NCBI GenBank assembly: GCA_003242605.1
Contig: QGUZ01000313.1
Span: 1-5,941, forward strand
DNA length: 5,941 nucleotides
Reading direction: 5' to 3'
Source: Actinomycetota bacterium
GTDB lineage: Bacteria > Actinomycetota > Actinomycetes > Streptosporangiales > Streptosporangiaceae
Shown here: positions 1 through 5,836 of the stretch, one piece after another
Layout: the number at the start of each line of letters is the position of its first letter
How positions within the stretch are numbered: position 1 is the stretch's first letter
The notes under the pieces: model-generated
Seen by the model: only the letters and a program-made list of their open reading frames with translations
Told to the model about the DNA's origin: nothing
The model's database searches: none
Made by a program: the position numbers and the translations under genes

Positions 1-1218
1 GGCCCGGGCCGGTGCCCCCCCGGGGGGGGCGCCCCGCTGTCGCTGCCCGGGGTCGGTTTCCGGGGGCCCCCGCAGGACCCCCCGGTGCTGGGGGGGGGCG
101 AGCTCGGCGACGAGGAGGTCCCCACCCGCACCGCGCTGCTCCCGGTGGCCCACCGGCAGGTGGCGGGCGTGTTCGCCGACCCGGTGATCTCCCCCGGCCT
201 GGTCTGCGGCCAGGACCCGCCGGTCGGCGACTGGCGGCGGGTGGCCGAGCTGCTCGGCACCGCGGGCCTGCTCGCCGAGGGATGCGACGGGTCCGGGGTG
301 CCGGTGGCGATCCTCGACACCGGCGTCAACGTGGACCACCTGCGCCGGGTGCTCGGCCGTGAGGTGCGCCTCGACGCCGAGCGGAGCCTGGTGCCGGAGG
401 GGGTGGACGAGCGGCCCGGCGAGGCCGCGGTGGACCACGGCACGATGTGCGCGTTCGACGCGCTGATCGCCGCGCCGAACGCGACCCTGCTCGACCTGCC
501 GGTGCTGCTGTCGCGGCGGCCGGGCGGGTCGGCGATCGACGGCCTGCTGTCGGACGCGGTGGCCGCGTTCGCGCACCTGCGCGCCGTGCTCGAGGCGATG
601 CCGGAGGAGTCGCGCGCCCTGGTGGTGAGCAACAGCTGGGGCTCGTTCTCCCCGCGCTGGGATTTCCCGGTCGGGCATCCGGGCAACTACTCGGACAACC
701 CCGCGCACCCGTTCAACATCATCGTGGGCAGCCTCGAGCAGGCCGGCGCCGACGTGCTGTTCGCGGCGGGCAACTGCGGCCGGGAGTGCCCGGACGGCCG
801 GTGCGCGTTCCCCGAGCGGCCCATCGCCGGCGCGAACTCGCACGGCCAGGTGATCAGCGTCGGCGGCGTCGACGTCGACGGCAAGCGGGTCGGCTACTCC
901 TCCCAGGGGCCCGGCCGGCTCAGCGACCGCAAGCCCGACCTGTGCGCCTACACCCACTTCGCCGGCTCCCAGGCGTACGGCGAGCAGTCCCCCGACTTCG
1001 GCACCTCGGCGGCCTGCCCGGTCGCCGCGGGCGTCGTCGCCGCGATCCGCACCCGCTGGCCGCCCTCCCGGCTCTCCCCCGCCGAGCTGCGCACCCTGCT
1101 CCAGCGGACCGCCGACGACCGCAGCGACGTTGGCTTCGACTACGAGTACGGCTACGGGATCATCAACCCGCCGGCGGTGCTGGACGCGCTGCGCCGCCTG
1201 GAGACACGGCGGGCCTGA
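1..1218 (+). CDS. S8 (subtilisin-family) serine peptidase, N-terminus missing at window edge
   Basis: Endopeptidase of the subtilisin/S8 family. Numbered from a GTG at base 85, all four active-site elements are visible: Asp78 in AILDTG, His118 in DHGT, the oxyanion Asn230 in AAGN, and nucleophile Ser308 in FGTSAACP. The catalytic domain spans about residues 70-370. The frame is open from base 1 with no stop, and no convincing ribosome site precedes the GTG at 85, so the true start is probably off the window. A signal peptide therefore cannot be judged. Residues 28-37 (GVFADPVISP) look like the last strand of a propeptide domain just before the catalytic core. Oddities are a Cys-rich insert right after the oxyanion Asn (NCGRECPDGRC) and Cys311 in place of the second Ala of the usual GTSMAAP motif. 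The first 95 bases are homopolymer-rich and may contain sequencing errors. A small propeptide-like gene follows on the same strand. The family assignment is secure; substrate and location are unknown. Confidence 0.93.
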   Translation, partial: GPGRCPPGGGAPLSLPGVGFRGPPQDPPVLGGGELGDEEVPTRTALLPVAHRQVAGVFADPVISPGLVCGQDPPVGDWRRVAELLGTAGLLAEGCDGSGVPVAILDTGVNVDHLRRVLGREVRLDAERSLVPEGVDERPGEAAVDHGTMCAFDALIAAPNATLLDLPVLLSRRPGGSAIDGLLSDAVAAFAHLRAVLEAMPEESRALVVSNSWGSFSPRWDFPVGHPGNYSDNPAHPFNIIVGSLEQAGADVLFAAGNCGRECPDGRCAFPERPIAGANSHGQVISVGGVDVDGKRVGYSSQGPGRLSDRKPDLCAYTHFAGSQAYGEQSPDFGTSAACPVAAGVVAAIRTRWPPSRLSPAELRTLLQRTADDRSDVGFDYEYGYGIINPPAVLDALRRLETRRA

Positions 1219-1277
1219 GCCGTGCCGATCCGCTGGGCGGCGGGACCGGGCCGGGGTACCGTGAGGGCGTGGCCCTC

Positions 1278-1523
1278 GTGACGGTCCGGCTCGCCCGCGG
1301 CGCGACCCTCGCGGCCGCCGCGCGCAAGCTCGGGCTGTCCGAGGACGACGTCGACGTCGGCTACGGGCTGGTGCCGCTCGACCCCGCGAACGGGCTGTAC
1401 GGCCTGCGCATCCGCGACGAGGCGGCGCGCCGGGTGCGCCCCGAGGCCCTCACGGAGGAGGGCGAGGGCGTGCACGCCGATCCCCGCATCGAACCCTTCG
1501 GCCCGCCCCGCCCCGGCGCCTGA
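1278..1523 (+). CDS. Small protein resembling a free-standing subtilisin propeptide (I9-like)
   Basis: An 81-residue protein of no certain family. Its predicted order is strand (residues 1-6), helix (9-20), strand (27-34), strand (39-45), helix (46-54), strand (64-73). This is the b-a-b-b-a-b layout of the inhibitor I9/subtilisin propeptide fold. Its C-terminal GVHADPRIEP matches GVFADPVISP in the upstream protease at seven of ten positions, and also resembles the way propeptides end (V..DP.VE). It lies about 60 bases after the protease stop on the same strand, so the two are probably co-transcribed, and it may fold or inhibit the protease; that role is inference. GTG at 1278 is chosen because GAGGG at 1263-1267 sits 10 bases upstream. 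An in-frame GTG at 1269 (84 residues) is too close to that site. No signal peptide or membrane segment is seen. Confidence 0.68.
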   Translation: MTVRLARGATLAAAARKLGLSEDDVDVGYGLVPLDPANGLYGLRIRDEAARRVRPEALTEEGEGVHADPRIEPFGPPRPGA

Positions 1524-1637
1524 CCGAGCCGGCCCCTCGATCCGCCCACCCGCTCCCCTCACGGCGCTCGTCCGGTGTGACGCGGGCGGCTCTCGACGTG
1601 TGGCGCCGAACCGCGAAGACGGCGTACGACGGTTCGT

Positions 1638-1643
1638 TATGAT
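1638..1643 (+). promoter_or_regulatory. Putative -10 box of the ion channel promoter
   Basis: TATGAT differs from the TATAAT consensus at one base and stands out in a very GC-rich gap between genes (1524-1675). A weak -35 candidate (AAGACG, 1616-1621) lies 16 bases upstream. Transcription would begin near 1650, giving a leader of about 26 bases before the channel start. The match is to the -10 only, so this is tentative. Confidence 0.4.
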
Positions 1644-1662
1644 CTTCCGCATCCGTTGGGGT

Positions 1663-1670
1663 AAGGGGGG
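1663..1670 (+). promoter_or_regulatory. Ribosome binding site fixing the ion channel start
   Basis: The purine run AAGGGGGG ends five bases before the GTG at 1676. It supports that start over the overlapping out-of-frame ATG at 1672, which lies only one base from the run and opens a non-homologous reading frame. Confidence 0.6.
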
Positions 1671-1675
1671 AATGC

Positions 1676-2608
1676 GTGCCACTTCGCGAGCGGATCCGCC
1701 GGATGGTGGAGGCGCGCTGGTTCCAGCGGGCGATCATCACGGTGATCGTGATCAACGCGATCACGCTGGGGCTGGAGACCTCGCCCGCGATGGTCGACCG
1801 GTGGGGCGACGTCCTGTACGTGGTCGACCACGCCGCCCTCTACGTCTTCGTGGCCGAGCTGCTCGCCAAGATCTTCGCCTACCGGCTGCGCTTCTTCACC
1901 GACGCGTGGAACCTGTTCGACCTCGCGATCGTGGTCATCTCGTTCATGCCGGCCACCGGTGTGACCGTGCTGCGGGCGCTGCGCATCCTGCGGGCGCTGC
2001 GGCTGATCTCGGTGGTGCCGAGCCTGCGGCGGGTGGTGGCCGCGCTGCTCGGCGCCATCCCGGGCATGGCCTCGATCGCGCTGCTGCTCGGCCTCGTGCT
2101 GTACGTCGCGGCCGTGATGGCGACCAAGCTGTACTCGCGCACCGCCCCGGACTTCTTCGGCGACCTGCCCACGTCGCTGTTCACGCTGTTCCAGATGATG
2201 ACCGGCGACGCCTGGAGTGACATCGCCCGGGAGGTCATGGCCGAGCACCCCCTCGCCTGGATGTTCTTCATCGCGTTCGTGCTCGTCTGCACCTTCGTGG
2301 TGCTCAACCTGTTCATCGCGGTCGTGGTGAGCGCGATGGAGGAGGAGCACAAGAAGGAGCGCTCGGTGGAGGACGCGATCCTCGCCCAGCTCGCCGAGCT
2401 GCGGGCCGAGGTGCGCCGGCTGCGGGACGCCGCGGGCGCGGACGGGCGGCTCGCCGGCGCGCTGGCCACGGCCGGGTCCCTCCCGAACGGCGCATCCAAT
2501 GGCGCGTCGAACGGCGCGGACGGCGGCGCCGCCAAGGCGAACGGCGCCCACCCGAACGGGGGCGGCGGCCGCCGCGGGAGCCGCAAGGACCGCCGCCGCG
2601 GCCGCTGA
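1676..2608 (+). CDS. Voltage-gated cation channel, single-domain 6-TM (bacterial Nav/Cav type)
   Basis: A 310-residue membrane channel subunit, expected to assemble as a homotetramer. Segments read in order: S1 (about 16-34), S2 (46-69), S3 (76-91), S4 (96-112), S4-S5 linker (113-128), S5 (129-150), pore helix and filter (163-182), S6 (192-221). S4 carries Arg100, 103, 106 and 109 at three-residue spacing. The charge-transfer partners Phe58, Glu61 and Lys65 in S2 and Asp82 in the S3 motif WNLFD are present, so voltage sensing is likely intact. The filter is TGDAWSD (176-182), not the TLESW of sodium channels such as NaChBac and NavAb. After S6, residues 222-251 form a heptad-like coiled coil, as in related channels. 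An Asn-Gly-Ala-rich tail with a basic end (RRGSRKDRRRGR) follows. The channel family is secure. Ion selectivity is uncertain, with calcium or mixed divalent permeation an attractive inference. Confidence 0.93.
   Translation: MPLRERIRRMVEARWFQRAIITVIVINAITLGLETSPAMVDRWGDVLYVVDHAALYVFVAELLAKIFAYRLRFFTDAWNLFDLAIVVISFMPATGVTVLRALRILRALRLISVVPSLRRVVAALLGAIPGMASIALLLGLVLYVAAVMATKLYSRTAPDFFGDLPTSLFTLFQMMTGDAWSDIAREVMAEHPLAWMFFIAFVLVCTFVVLNLFIAVVVSAMEEEHKKERSVEDAILAQLAELRAEVRRLRDAAGADGRLAGALATAGSLPNGASNGASNGADGGAAKANGAHPNGGGGRRGSRKDRRRGR
2486..2521 (+). repeat. Three 12-base tandem repeats coding NGAS/NGAS/NGAD
   Basis: Three imperfect 12-base units encode NGAS, NGAS and NGAD (channel residues 271-282). 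They lie in the flexible tail after the coiled coil, and further NG pairs follow at 289-290 and 293-294. Units differ by synonymous changes (AAC/AAT, GCA/GCG, TCC/TCG), so the repeat is not a recent exact duplication. It is probably a disordered linker. Confidence 0.6.
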
Positions 2609-2615
2609 TCGTACG

Positions 2616-2639
2616 GCGCCGCCCGATCGCGGGCGGGGC
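2616..2639. terminator. GC-rich hairpin between convergent genes, probable bidirectional terminator
   Basis: The inverted repeat has a seven-base-pair perfect stem (CCGCCCG with CGGGCGG), a four-base ATCG loop, one G-G mismatch and two more pairs at the base. It lies 7 bases after the channel stop and 14 bases from the TetR stop, where both transcripts should end. There is no T-run, as is common in high-GC actinobacteria. Confidence 0.5.
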
Positions 2640-2653
2640 GCGAAGCGCGCGGC

Positions 2654-3250
2654 TCAGCCGGTGAACGGCAGGGCCATCTGGTCGAGCAGGTCGTCGAGCA
2701 CCTCGCGCAGGGTGCGGCCCTCCGGGTCGTCGATCCACAGGTGGCCGGCGAGGCGCAGCGCGCTGATGAACGCCGCCGCCATCACCCGGGGCTGCACGCG
2801 GGCGGCCGGGCCACGGCCGGGCCGGCCGGCGATCGCGTCGGCGAGGTCCCGCTCCAGGTTCGACAGCATGGCGAGCTGCCGGGCGAGCAGCGCCGGGTGG
2901 CGCTTGGCGAGCCGCATGCGCAGCGTCGAGTCCCGGTCCGGCTCGCCCACCTCCGCCCACATCTCGTCGACCGCCGCCCGCAGGCACTCCCACGGCGGCA
3001 GCTCCGGCGGCTGGGCGCGGACGCGTTCGACCAGGTCGCGGAAGCGCTGCTCGTCGCCGTAGAGGACGGCGTCCTCCTTGCCGGCGAAGTAGTTGGAGAA
3101 GGTCCGGCGGGAGATGTTCGCCGCGTCGGCGATCGCCTCCACGGTGACCGCGTCGAAGCCGAGCTCGGCGATGAGCCGCAGCGCGGCCTCGTGCACGGCC
3201 CGCCGCGTCTCGGCCTTCTTGCGTTCCCGCAGACCCAGCGGTCGGTTCAT
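2654..3250 (-). CDS. TetR/AcrR-family transcriptional repressor
   Basis: A 198-residue one-component regulator. The N-terminal DNA-binding domain (about residues 8-62) has the family signature: RERKKAETRRAV leading helix, GFDAVTVEAIADAANIS helix-turn-helix, recognition segment SRRTFSNYF (47-55) and the closing GKEDAVL. The C-terminal helical region (about 65-198) would bind a ligand and dimerise; its ligand cannot be predicted. ATG at 3250 is chosen because the protein then begins MNRPLG just ahead of the domain. A TTG at 3292 would add 14 unrelated residues and lies inside the palindrome. It is transcribed away from the drug efflux gene, and a strong palindrome lies between them. It therefore most likely represses the transporter and itself, releasing on binding a transported compound. 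The ribosome site is weak. Family secure, target inferred from arrangement. Confidence 0.92.
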   Translation of the reverse strand: MNRPLGLRERKKAETRRAVHEAALRLIAELGFDAVTVEAIADAANISRRTFSNYFAGKEDAVLYGDEQRFRDLVERVRAQPPELPPWECLRAAVDEMWAEVGEPDRDSTLRMRLAKRHPALLARQLAMLSNLERDLADAIAGRPGRGPAARVQPRVMAAAFISALRLAGHLWIDDPEGRTLREVLDDLLDQMALPFTG

Positions 3251-3272
3251 GGTCGACCCAGCGTATCTGAGT

Positions 3273-3297
3273 AAAAGTTGCCCAGTGCGCAAGTTTT
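3273..3297. promoter_or_regulatory. Palindromic operator candidate for the TetR repressor
   Basis: A 25-base palindrome centred on G3285, in which 10 of 12 symmetric pairs match. Its core is TTGCCCAGTGCGCAA, flanked by AAAA on the left and TTTT on the right after one mismatched pair. It lies in the intergenic space between the divergent repressor and transporter genes, 22 bases from the repressor start and 58 bases from the transporter start. Its size and dyad symmetry suit a TetR dimer. It could block both promoters, although no clear -35/-10 pair was identified for either gene. Confidence 0.72.
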
Positions 3298-3339
3298 CCC
3301 AATGAGCATATATCCTGGAATGCGTACCACAAAAGGATC

Positions 3340-3348
3340 AAGGAGAGG
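3340..3348 (+). promoter_or_regulatory. Strong ribosome binding site fixing the transporter start
   Basis: AAGGAGAGG ends seven bases before the GTG at 3356. In-frame upstream alternatives (TTG 3278, ATG 3302, ATG 3320) have no comparable site. The first two would also place the start inside or right beside the operator. Confidence 0.75.
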
Positions 3349-3355
3349 TCACCAC

Positions 3356-4942
3356 GTGAGCGAACCCACGGCCACGTCAGCGCCTCCGGAGCCGATGTCG
3401 CGCCGGGAGACGCTCGAAGCACTCAGCGGCCTGTTGCTCGTCCTGTTCGTCTCGATGCTCAGCGTGACGATCGTGTCGGTCGCGCTGCCGCAGATCGTCG
3501 GATCGCTCAACGGGACGCAGGCGCAGTACACCTGGGTGGTCACCGCCGCGCTGCTCGCCGGCACGGCCACCACGCCGATCTGGGGCAAGCTGGCCGACCT
3601 GTTCAGCAAGAAGCTGCTGATCCAGATCGCGATCGCGCTGTTCACGATCGGCACGCTGGCCTGTGGGCTCGCCCAGAACACCGGGCAGCTCATCGGCTTC
3701 CGCGTGATCCAGGGGCTCGGCATGGGCGCCCTGCAGGTGCTGGTCCAGGTGGTGATCGGCGCGATGATCAGCCCCAAGGAGCGCGGCCGGTACAACGGCT
3801 ACCTCGGGGCGATCATGGCCGTCGCGACGGTCGGGGGTCCGCTGCTCGGGGGCGTGATCGCCGACTCCTCCATGGGCTGGCGCTGGTGCTTCTTCGTCTC
3901 GGTGCCGTTCTGCGTCATCGCCTTCCTGCTGCTCAGCAAGACGCTGCACCTCGCCGAGCGGCGGCGGCCCGACGTGCACATCGACTACCTCGGCGCCACC
4001 CTGATCGCGGCCGGTGTGAGCCTGCTGCTGATCTGGGTCACCTTCGTCGACGACAAGTTCGCCTGGATCTCCTGGCAGACCGGGGCGATGGTCGGCGGCA
4101 GCGTGCTGCTGCTCGCGCTCGCCCTCTTCGTGGAGTCGCGGGCGCCGGAGCCGGTGGTGCCGCTGCACATCGTCCGCCGCCGCGTGCCCGCGCTGTCCAT
4201 CCTCGCCAGCCTCTCGGTCGGCATGGCGATGTTCGGCGGCGCGGTCTTCCTCGGCCAGTACTTCCAGATCGGCCGCGGCTACTCCCCCACCGAGGCGGGC
4301 CTGCTCACCATCCCGATGATGGCGGGCACCCTGTTCTCCGCGACGATCTCCGGCCGGATGATCTCCCGGAGCGGCGCGGTGAAGTCGTACATCATCACCG
4401 GCCTGGTCACGCTCTGCCTCGGCTTCGCCGGGCTGTCCACGATCGACCACGAGACCCCGATGTGGCAGGTCATGGCGGCGATGGCGCTCGTCGGCGTCGG
4501 TGTCGGCCTGTCGATGCAGAACCTCATGCTCGTGCTGCAGAACACCGTGCCGCTGCACGAGCTGGGCGCGGCGAGCGGCGCGCTGACGTTCTTCCGCTCG
4601 CTCGGCGGCACGGTCGGCGTCTCGGTGCTCGGCTCGATCCTCGCCCACCAGGTCGCCGACGACATCGCCGCCGGGCTCGCCAAGCTCGGCATCCGGGCCA
4701 CCGGCTCCGCGAACACCGGCGGCACCCTCAACCTGGACGCCATGCCCGAGCCCATCCGGGTCATCATCCGCACCGCGTACGGCGACGCGACCGGCCACAT
4801 CTTCCTCGTCTCGATGGGCATCGCCCTGGTCGGCCTGGTCGCCGCCCTCTTCCTCCCCCGGGTGCGGCTCCGCGACACCCTCGACCTCGTCCAGGAGCGG
4901 GACGGCGCGGCGCAGGACGCCGCCCGCTCCGAGACCAAGTGA
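3356..4942 (+). CDS. MFS multidrug efflux transporter, DHA2 (EmrB/QacA) family, 14 TM
   Basis: A 528-residue inner-membrane, proton-coupled drug exporter. The length and number of hydrophobic segments fit the 14-helix DHA2 family. Family motifs appear in order: TIVSVALPQI in helix 1 (38-47), motif A GKLADLFSKK (77-86), motif B RVIQGLGMG (116-124), motif C ATVGGPLLGG (157-166), and WRWCFFVSVP (175-184). The second half contains FFRSLGGTVGVS (412-423), also typical. Helix 1 has Ser36 where many DHA2 pumps have Asp before TIV; from memory this is seen in a subgroup of actinobacterial members, so it is not taken as a defect. The start is set by the ribosome site at 3340-3348. It is divergent from the TetR gene and probably under its control. 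The substrate cannot be read from sequence; drugs, antibiotics or a secreted metabolite are all possible. Confidence 0.94.
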   Translation: MSEPTATSAPPEPMSRRETLEALSGLLLVLFVSMLSVTIVSVALPQIVGSLNGTQAQYTWVVTAALLAGTATTPIWGKLADLFSKKLLIQIAIALFTIGTLACGLAQNTGQLIGFRVIQGLGMGALQVLVQVVIGAMISPKERGRYNGYLGAIMAVATVGGPLLGGVIADSSMGWRWCFFVSVPFCVIAFLLLSKTLHLAERRRPDVHIDYLGATLIAAGVSLLLIWVTFVDDKFAWISWQTGAMVGGSVLLLALALFVESRAPEPVVPLHIVRRRVPALSILASLSVGMAMFGGAVFLGQYFQIGRGYSPTEAGLLTIPMMAGTLFSATISGRMISRSGAVKSYIITGLVTLCLGFAGLSTIDHETPMWQVMAAMALVGVGVGLSMQNLMLVLQNTVPLHELGAASGALTFFRSLGGTVGVSVLGSILAHQVADDIAAGLAKLGIRATGSANTGGTLNLDAMPEPIRVIIRTAYGDATGHIFLVSMGIALVGLVAALFLPRVRLRDTLDLVQERDGAAQDAARSETK

Positions 4943-4986
4943 CCGGCTCCCCGTAGGCGGACCCCGCCCGCCGCGCCGGTGCCGGC

Positions 4987-5646
4987 TCAGCCGGCGAGGG
5001 CGCGGCGGGCGTAGGCGCGCACGTCGGCGTCGGAGTCGGCGGTCGCGCCGCGCAGCGCATCGGCCACCTCGGGCCGCGCCGCCCACGGGGTGAGCGCAAG
5101 CACGGCCGCCTTGCGCACGTCGAGGTTGACGTCGGCGAGCGCGCCGAGCAGCGGCCCCACCGCGGTCTCCGGGTCGGCCGCGCCGAGGCAGCGCACCGCG
5201 CCGACCCGCACCTGCCAGGCCGCGTCGTGTAGCGCCGCCGGCGCCTCCGCCACCAGCGGCTGCCCGATCGCCCCGGCCGCCTCGAGCGCGGCGGCCCGCA
5301 CCAGCGGGTCGGGGGTCGGCGGCGAGCGTGCGCCGCACCGGGGCGGGCTTGCCGATCAGGCCGAGGCCCCGCGCCACCTGCACCCGCACCTCGCGGGAGC
5401 CGTCCCCGCGGCCGAGGCGACCAGGTCGGCCTCGTCGCGCGCGACCAGGCCGCGGATCGCCTCGATGCGCACCCGGTGGTCGTCGTCGCGCAGCCGCGCG
5501 GCGAACACCTCACTCCGGCCGAGCCCGCGGGCCCGCAGCACCTGCAGGGCGGTGGCCCGCACCACCGCGTCCGGGCTCGCCGCCCGCTCGGCGATCCGCT
5601 CCGCCAGGGCGGGGTGGGCGGGCAGCACCTCGACGAGCCGCGGCAA
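4987..5646 (-). pseudogene. HEAT-repeat (PBS-lyase-like) protein, frame broken by two single-base indels
   Basis: Conceptual translation with two corrections gives a 219-residue, all-helical protein of about seven HEAT-like repeats of roughly 30 residues. Each carries the pattern D..VR..A...L (for example SPDAVVRATALQVL, DDDHRVRIEAIRGL, DPDPLVRAAALEAAG, DVNLDVRKAAVLAL, DSDADVRAYARRAL). Such proteins are protein-binding scaffolds; no catalytic motif is visible. The first frame runs from 5646 to about 5404, the second from about 5402 to 5312, the third from about 5310 to the stop at 4987. Restoring one C in the CCCC at 5404-5407 and removing one G from the GGGGG at 5311-5315 joins all three seamlessly. 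Either the gene is a recent pseudogene or, more likely, these are homopolymer sequencing errors. The start is unsure: TTG 5646 follows AGGGGCGG, while an ATG at 5671 in another frame would need a third change. It converges on the transporter gene. Confidence 0.8.
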
Positions 5647-5671
5647 GTCCGCCCCTGTTCTCGGCGGACAT

Positions 5672-5789
5672 AAGCCCTATCCACCAGGCAGGGAAAGGGA
5701 TGACGGGTGGACTGCGCCACCAGCCGCGTGCGAACCCCTGATCCAGCGGCCTCACCAGGCACGATGCGCCACCGCGCGAGCGGCGCGAA
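5672..5789. other. Intergenic stretch upstream of the HEAT-repeat gene
   Basis: About 120 bases without a recognisable gene, tRNA or repeat array. It should hold the promoter of the minus-strand HEAT gene, but no convincing -35/-10 pair was found. Reading towards the gene, GGTGGATAGGG lies just before the ATG at 5671 and could serve as a ribosome site for that alternative start. Confidence 0.4.
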
Positions 5790-5819
5790 AAGGCCCCGCG
5801 CAGAGGTGCGCGGGGCCTT
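5790..5819 (-). terminator. Intrinsic terminator, perfect 12-bp stem
   Basis: AAGGCCCCGCGC pairs perfectly with GCGCGGGGCCTT across a six-base loop (AGAGGT). On the minus strand the stem is followed by TTTTCGC (the last Ts partly in the stem), a short T-run, and it sits 17 bases after the stop of the right-edge gene. It therefore most likely ends that gene's transcript and insulates the HEAT gene downstream of it. Confidence 0.85.
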
Positions 5820-5836
5820 CGCCGGGCCGCGGCGGA

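Noticed and set aside
1637..2551. A 304-codon minus-strand reading frame opposite the ion channel
   Set aside because: Its composition is low-complexity (HDR/EQ-rich) and it lies opposite a clear channel gene. It is a shadow frame.
2650..2660. Repeated CGGCTCAGCCG-like sequence at minus-strand stop codons (here and at 4983-4993)
   Set aside because: It comes from Gly/Ala codons next to a TGA stop in GC-rich DNA. The third stop (5837) matches only partly, so a functional shared site is not supported.
2313..3422. A 369-codon minus-strand frame covering the TetR gene and its upstream region
   Set aside because: It is an Arg/Ala/Gly/Pro-rich shadow in a different frame from the well-supported TetR gene and crosses the operator region.
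4956..4995. Short hairpins near the convergent end of the transporter and HEAT genes (GGCGG/CCGCC and GCCGGC-TCA-GCCGGC)
   Set aside because: Stems are only five to six base pairs. One overlaps the HEAT stop codon with a three-base loop, and there is no T-run. Such pairs are expected by chance at this GC content.
3377..5389. A 670-codon minus-strand reading frame opposite the transporter
   Set aside because: It is rich in Asp, Glu, His, Arg and Gly with no domain, as expected for the antisense shadow of a high-GC gene. Only its first ~25 codons belong to a real gene, the frameshifted HEAT protein.
5681..5763. Possible tRNA-like or attachment-site sequence (GGGGTTCGCACG on the minus strand, CACCAGGCA twice on the plus strand)
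   Set aside because: No acceptor stem, anticodon arm or complete T-loop could be folded, and the two short repeats are too brief to indicate an attachment site.
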